A stretch of DNA of 64,000 nt from Strix aluco (lineage: Eukaryota; Chordata; Aves; Strigiformes; Strigidae), in assembly GCF_031877795.1 (NCBI RefSeq), contig NC_133933.1, positions 7,624,632 through 7,688,631 on the forward strand. The letters run 5' to 3'. The first letter of the stretch is position 1. Every line of letters starts with the position of its first letter. The notes below the pieces were generated by a model. The model worked only from the letters and a program-made list of their open reading frames with translations. It had not been told where the DNA came from and did no database searches. Below are positions 59,101 to 64,000 of this stretch, piece after piece. The position numbers and the translations under genes are program-made.

Positions 59101-60247
59101 GGGCCCCCAGCGTAAGAAAGACATGGACCTGCTCAACTGGGTCTGGAGGAGGCCACAAAGATGATCGGGGAGCTGGAGCACCTCCCCTGTGAGGATGGGC
59201 TGAGAGAGTTTGGGGTGTCCAGCCTGGAGAAGAGAAGGCTCTGGGGAGACCTCACAGGGAGGGACTCTTTATCAGGGAGTGTAGGGATAGGACTAGGGGT
59301 CATGGCTTTAAACTGAAAGAGGGTAGGTTTAGATTAGATCTTGGGAATAAATTCTTCCCTGTGAGGGTGGTGAGGCACTGGAACAGGTTGCCCAGAGAAG
59401 CTGTGGCTGCCCCCTCCCTGGCAGGGTTCAAGGCCAGGTTGGACGGGGCTTTGGACAACCTGGGCTAGTGGAAGGTGTCCCTGCCCATGGCAGGGGGTTG
59501 GACTAGATGATCTTTAAGGTCCCTTCCAACCCAAACCATTCTGTAATTCTATGATTCTATAAGGTATTTAGCAACAAACACACTTTCTCCAGTCATATTT
59601 CGGACTCTCAGATTTGTGTATTGGCTGCACTGTATGACTAATAAATGGGCTTTTCCTACCTCTGTGTGTAGACTCTAATTTTCTCAGAGAGAAATTGTCT
59701 TCCAAATTAAAAAAAAAAAAAAAAAGAGTGTTAAAAGAGTTAAAAAGAGTTATTAAATACACCTAAACATGTGTCAGGTCTTCAGAAAGGGTGAATTTGC
59801 AACGTTCACACTGGACGTGGAAGAAGCACCATGTATGTCAACTCCACATCCCAAAATGAACACAGGAGCCATTTGCTGATGCTCTAAAAGGACTGTTACG
59901 CAGTAGGTCCTCCTAGTCCTTGGTCTTACTGAAGAAAATAATGAAGTCCCGAGCACAGCTGAGGCTGTGGGGTGCAGATGGCATGTGCTACATGACCAAA
60001 ATCAGCAGGACTGTAAAGAGCAGGGTGCTACACAGCACACAGGCACATGCTGCAGCTCAGCCATTTGCACAAGGCTTAGGGAGGGGGATGGAGGGGAAGG
60101 AGAACTTTTCATCAGTGTGTAATGACAAGAAATGTCTTGCTCTGACATTTTATCTTCCCACTGCTTCTTCAAAGCAGCTTGATGTAGTAAATGAAACCAA
60201 AGGAAAAAAATTATAAAGACCTTTCCTTTTCCATTTTCCAGGCTTAC
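56200..60247 (-). other. BFSP1: BFSP1 intron 2 with CR1
   Basis: 4.0 kb. It contains the CR1 fragment at about 59094-59562 (antisense to BFSP1), an A run at about 59709-59725, a T run near 58458-58471, and a degenerate ATTAGT-like simple repeat at 58757-58795. Confidence 0.85.
59094..59562 (+). mobile_element. CR1 LINE fragment, forward orientation
   Basis: Contains GGCCACAAAGATGATCGGGG, GTCCAGCCTGGAGAAGAGAA, TTCAAGGCCAGGTTGGACGG, GATGATCTTTAAGGTCCC and the terminal TTCTGTAATTCTATGATTCT octamers. Compared with the CR1 pattern I know, a stretch after GGGGAGACCTCA (the part with 'CCTTCCAGTACCTGAAGGG') is missing, suggesting an internal deletion. It is antisense to BFSP1, in intron 2. The 5' border is approximate. 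Confidence 0.93.
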
Positions 60248-60308
60248 CTTATTAAGGCGTTCAAGGGTTTCTTTTAGTCTCTGCTGATATTCACGCTCAT
60301 TTCTATAC
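60248..60308 (-). CDS. BFSP1: BFSP1 exon 2: coil 1B segment
   Basis: 61 nt. One base completes a codon begun in exon 1 and 20 codons follow: YRNEREYQQRLKETLERLNK. This corresponds to human [20 protein letters not shown]. The 61-nt length is the standard exon 2 size of type III intermediate-filament genes. On the minus strand the acceptor is TCTATTTACAG and the donor AATAAG|GTAAGC. It is the most 5' BFSP1 exon in the window. Confidence 0.95.
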
Positions 60309-63300
60309 CTGTAAATAGAACAAAGGAGATGGAGTTCAATGGTTCATCCTTCTGCAAACTGCATTTTCATCTGCACTATCATGCACAATATATGCTTCAC
60401 ACTAAAGCAGAATACTAATCTTGAAAAGCCCCCAAAGATTTATTTATGCATTAGTATTAATTTTTTTTTAGTCCCAGATGCTGAGAGTAATTCTAGAATT
60501 GACTAACTTCTTGTCCTCAACTTATGTAGCAGAAGACAATGGAATGGCACACTTTTGCTATCATTTTTTCACAGAAAGCCCAAGAATAGATAATTTACAA
60601 TAAAAGTATATTCGATTGGCACTACAGTGATAGTCATTCATCAGTTGTTACTATGTGAGCATTTGCTACATTGGCACATTAGCATTTAATTACATTGTAC
60701 TTGGTTTTCTGTTCTACCTGATGTTGTTCAGTAAGCATTTTCATGACAGATGCATTAAATACAAAGGTTGCAATTTCACATATTGACTGTGTATGAATAA
60801 TGTTGTATTAGGATGCTTCGATGGATCAAGCTTTGTGTCCTCTTTAATAGCAATTCATATATCATGGTCAGAATCACATGTGAGTCTTAGTAAGGACTAC
60901 ATTTAGCCAACTATTCTTAGGCATTTATAAAATGTCCACAAGTGTGTAATGTGCATGTTCCTGTACTGAGTGAATAATATATATATAGTGTTTATCTTTG
61001 ATTTGAGGAAGTGGCACATATTCTTTAAGAATTAGGGCTCTGTATTTGTATGTCAGATAGAATTACCTTCTAGAAAACCCTTTTATCTGCAGAGTACAAA
61101 ACTTCCTAATTGTTGATTATTGTTGCTTATTCCTTTCCCTAGATGAACTACATATAAAATGTTTAATAGGAGATATGCTTTATCTCCTTTAAAAAAAACC
61201 CCAAACCAAACAGCCAGAAAGACCTTATAGTACAAGGCAATAAGACTTTGCCATCAGTACTGAACAAGCAGCTCATCAAACTCCATCTGCTGCCAGTGCC
61301 AAAGTACATAAATACAGTCTATTCCTGTTTATCACTTTGCTTTCCCTAAAATAATAGTGATACAGAGATATAAAAATATCTCTTTCTTACTTGCTACGAG
61401 AAATCCTCATGGTGAGTGACAAGTCAACTCTGATGGTGAATGTCCTTCATTTGCAGTACAAGCAATGGACGTCAAAACAAGCATGAACCCTGGCTAAAAT
61501 TCAGAACTGAACATAAGCCCTTGTCTGTCTTCTGAAATCATTGATTCAGCCCAGATATGCTGGTAGCATCTAAGGGACTTGCTTCAGTCAACAGGGAACT
61601 TGTCAGTTCCTAGACTTGATCAGGGATCAAGTATAATGGTCGTGTCAACCTTGCTTCTTTCTTTTTATCTCCTGAAGGATGAACAGCCAATGTTATTCTT
61701 ATTTCTTTCAACATGTCTTGGAAAGCTGAAGGGATGGGGTAACTCGTGAACTGACCAGGCAGCTACAAATAAAGGCTGGATTTACACTCCTAGTAATATA
61801 CAACCATCCAATAGAGTCAGGGTCTAAACCTCAGCCCTAAGGTCATTCCACCTGCTCAAACCTGTCTAGTTACTAGGTCCTCACTCAAAAATTCTTTCAA
61901 TGACTATAGTATTCAGCTACATTTTCCTGCACTCTCAAATAACCCAGATACCTGCTGTGTCACACAGCCATAAATCCACCTGGCAGCCTTGAGAGAGATA
62001 GTATTGTGTGATTATCCTTTGAAGGAGGATTGCTTTTAAGTGATGTTCAATCTCCTCCAGAAGCTCAGTGCAAAAGGGCTAAAGATCTCTTAAAATGCTT
62101 CAGAGATCTCATGGTGCCTCTGTGCCTGCTGGAATGTATCTATGTAAGTGCAGTGGCTGACAAATTGCAGCCCTGTTTTGCTTCAAACCTGATTTCATTG
62201 TTCAAGTAATTAGCTGGACCTGTTGAAAAGAGGTCAAGCTTTTCTTAGGTGGATGCTGGTCAGCTTTTTCTGGACCTTAAGAGCCATGAGGTTCATTTGC
62301 TTTATTTTTTTTAAAAAAACACTTCATATCTACTCAAGTAGCTTTAGGGGTGCAAACAAACTTTTTTGGAGTATTTAGAAGAAAAGGAATATTAATTGGT
62401 TTTTGCACAGGGGAAAAGAAATGGAGTGGAGGGTCCTGGCAGGTTCAAACAAAGGCAGATAAGAGCTTTAAAGGTTCCCATCACTCACCTCTGTTAGGTT
62501 AGCAATTCTCTGTTGGGGCACTAGCAGATTTACAGGTATTTGTTAAGGCTCTTGAGCCCCCCTACAGCTCGGGGCACTGGTCTGGTGAGAGCACTGGGCG
62601 TGCAGGAGGGAAACCCAGTGCTGGGCTCATTTCTCCTCCTGGGCAGCATGGCTCCAGCAGCACTGTAAATCTCTTTTCCCATCCCCAGCTGACAGACAGG
62701 CTGTGCTTCCTCTTAAAAGATGAGGCCAAGGCAAGGCCCTTTTTTTTTTCAGACCCTGCCTCTGCTGCAGTACAAGGGCTGGCTGTCCTCCAGAGAGAAA
62801 ACAGTCACAATACATCCTCATGATGCTCAATGGCCAGATACTCAATTTGGTGTCAAGCGTGCGCCTTTAATAGAAAGAGAAATGCTGCCTCTCTGTTGAA
62901 CCCAGCTGAACTCTTCCAGCAATATATGAAGCCTCCTGGCTTGCTGCAAGATGAGGTTAAACTTTTCTACTACTTTTCTCCTTTTCACTTTCCCTGAGGC
63001 ACTTTACTAGACTCTTCTCAGTAGAGACAGCAGTAATGTGGGTGCCAAAGAGAGGACAAACTGCAAAATGCTGGTCCTACAAGGATGATGGACAGGCCAA
63101 TAATGCTTGTGTTTTATACCCTGAAAGCTAGGATGAACCCCGTGAGGGCTGCACTCTGCTGATTTATGAACAGATTCCTACCTGTGTTATCAAGAAGCTC
63201 CTATCGAGCAGCTGACAGCTACGGGGCAAGATTTTGGCAGTCTGAGGAGGGGTTGGAAAGCAGGCAGGACCTCCTCACCAGCAGCTGCAGCACGACAAAG

Positions 63301-64000
63301 CTCTCCCTACCACCAGAGAAGCAGCAGCAGCAGCGCAGAGACAACAACCCCTGCAAACAGGGCTTGAAGATGGCTTTGCCGCTCAAGTCCCTACTGCTCC
63401 CCACACCCCAGCTATCGTGTTTTCCTACTTGTTTTTTGTTTTCTCTCACAGGTGCTGGGTCTCCAGTGGCCCCAAAGGGTGTTAGCTCATCAGAGCAGCA
63501 CCACACAGCACAGCTTGGAGAACGCAGTGCCAATTCCCATGTCTAGTGACGTCCGGGGAATCATACTGCATGCAAAACCCACAAGCTTAGCAGTGAATGA
63601 ATTTTAAATGAAACAATCGATTAGCAAGACTTTTAATTTCTGAAGTTAATTAATCCTGTTCAGTCAAGGGCACTAAAATCTGGGTTTCAGCATCTTTCCT
63701 AATATCATGGAGAGAGAAATACAGTCCTTTCCCGCAGCCAGATGCAACACTGTTAAAATAATGATGCTCAATAAAATTAGCATAATTAGTATTTTTATGA
63801 GATGTATCCAAACAATTCCTTGCAATGTCTTTTTTTGCAACTTCAAGAGAAAGAATTCTCCACTGGTACAGAGTCTGAATTATTCATGTTAATGTGAAAA
63901 GCAATGAATGTGACTACAGAGGATTTAAAATAAATTTTAATGTAAGATCTACTTTTCAATAGTTCGCGCACATTTAATTGTACAGACGCAGTAGACCCAG
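60309..64000 (-). other. BFSP1: BFSP1 intron 1 (cut by window edge)
   Basis: At least 3.7 kb upstream of exon 2. I searched it for the GC-rich first exon (head and coil 1A) and found none, so the start of the gene is beyond the window. No named repeat is seen. The stretch 60590-61150 is AT-rich and free of obvious repeats. Confidence 0.8.

Larger units (their letters stand above)
47065..60308 (-). other. BFSP1: BFSP1 (filensin) gene, all but its first exon
   Basis: Gene span within the window for filensin, a divergent intermediate-filament protein that pairs with phakinin (BFSP2) to build the beaded filaments of lens fibre cells. Seven exons on the minus strand join in frame and encode about 537 residues: the rod from coil 1B onward, then a long tail. 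Exon sizes of 61, 96, 93, 108, 221, 86 and 947 (coding) nt fit an eight-exon filensin gene; the 61, 96, 221 and 86 nt exons equal those of type III intermediate-filament genes. Exon 1 (head, coil 1A, part of 1B) is not between 60309 and 64000. With about 120 residues expected there, the total agrees with the known avian filensin length of roughly 657. Confidence 0.97.

Noticed and set aside
60309..64000. BFSP1 exon 1 or its promoter
   Set aside because: No minus-strand frame resembles the filensin head or coil 1A, and no donor in the right phase with helical coding sequence was seen.
1..64000. CRISPR arrays, operons, tRNA or rRNA genes
   Set aside because: The sequence is vertebrate. I saw no regularly spaced repeats of CRISPR type, no tRNA-like cloverleaf with A and B boxes that I could support, and no rRNA similarity.

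Overview
The window is a stretch of bird nuclear genome. It carries the 3' halves of two vertebrate genes that converge tail to tail: PCSK2 (prohormone convertase 2, + strand) and BFSP1 (filensin, the lens beaded-filament protein, - strand). The avian assignment rests on CR1 LINE fragments with the typical degenerate octamer 3' end, LTRs of an endogenous retrovirus family common in neoavian birds, and protein sequence very close to, but not identical with, mammalian PC2 and filensin. The LTR type suggests a neoavian bird rather than a galliform, but this is inferred from memory of repeat families. The PCSK2/BFSP1 neighbourhood matches the arrangement on human chromosome 20p.

Layout. 1-9442 is PCSK2 intron. 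Seven PCSK2 coding exons follow at 9443-9519, 16058-16146, 19232-19407, 31475-31690, 32952-33052, 35639-35866 and 40815-41301. All have GT-AG borders and join in frame to encode the residues equivalent to human 182-638, including the catalytic His and Ser, the PC2-specific oxyanion Asp and the whole P domain. The first five exons (signal peptide, propeptide, catalytic Asp) lie upstream of the window. The PCSK2 3' UTR starts at 41302 and has poly(A) signals up to about 44.26 kb. About 2.8 kb of intergenic DNA follows. BFSP1 then runs on the - strand from a poly(A) signal at 47085-47090 through seven coding exons at 47489-48435, 50346-50431, 51828-52048, 53749-53856, 55163-55255, 56104-56199 and 60248-60308. 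Its first exon (head and start of the rod) lies beyond 64000. No promoter or first exon of either gene is inside the window.

The two genes are neighbours but not functional partners. PC2 is a secretory-granule endoprotease of neuroendocrine cells that matures peptide hormones. Filensin co-assembles with phakinin (BFSP2) into beaded filaments of lens fibre cells. The rest of the window is intron and intergenic DNA: three CR1 fragments, one older CR1-like fragment, one complete solo LTR with a 5-bp target duplication, one LTR fragment, microsatellites and homopolymer runs, and a few CpG-rich patches. I found no RNA gene, CRISPR array, third protein gene or undescribed system. The most useful observations are structural details of filensin (a 29-codon rod contraction mapped to two exons, a myristoylation-like motif formed at a splice junction, a C-rich block right after the stop codon) and the CpG clusters inside introns.
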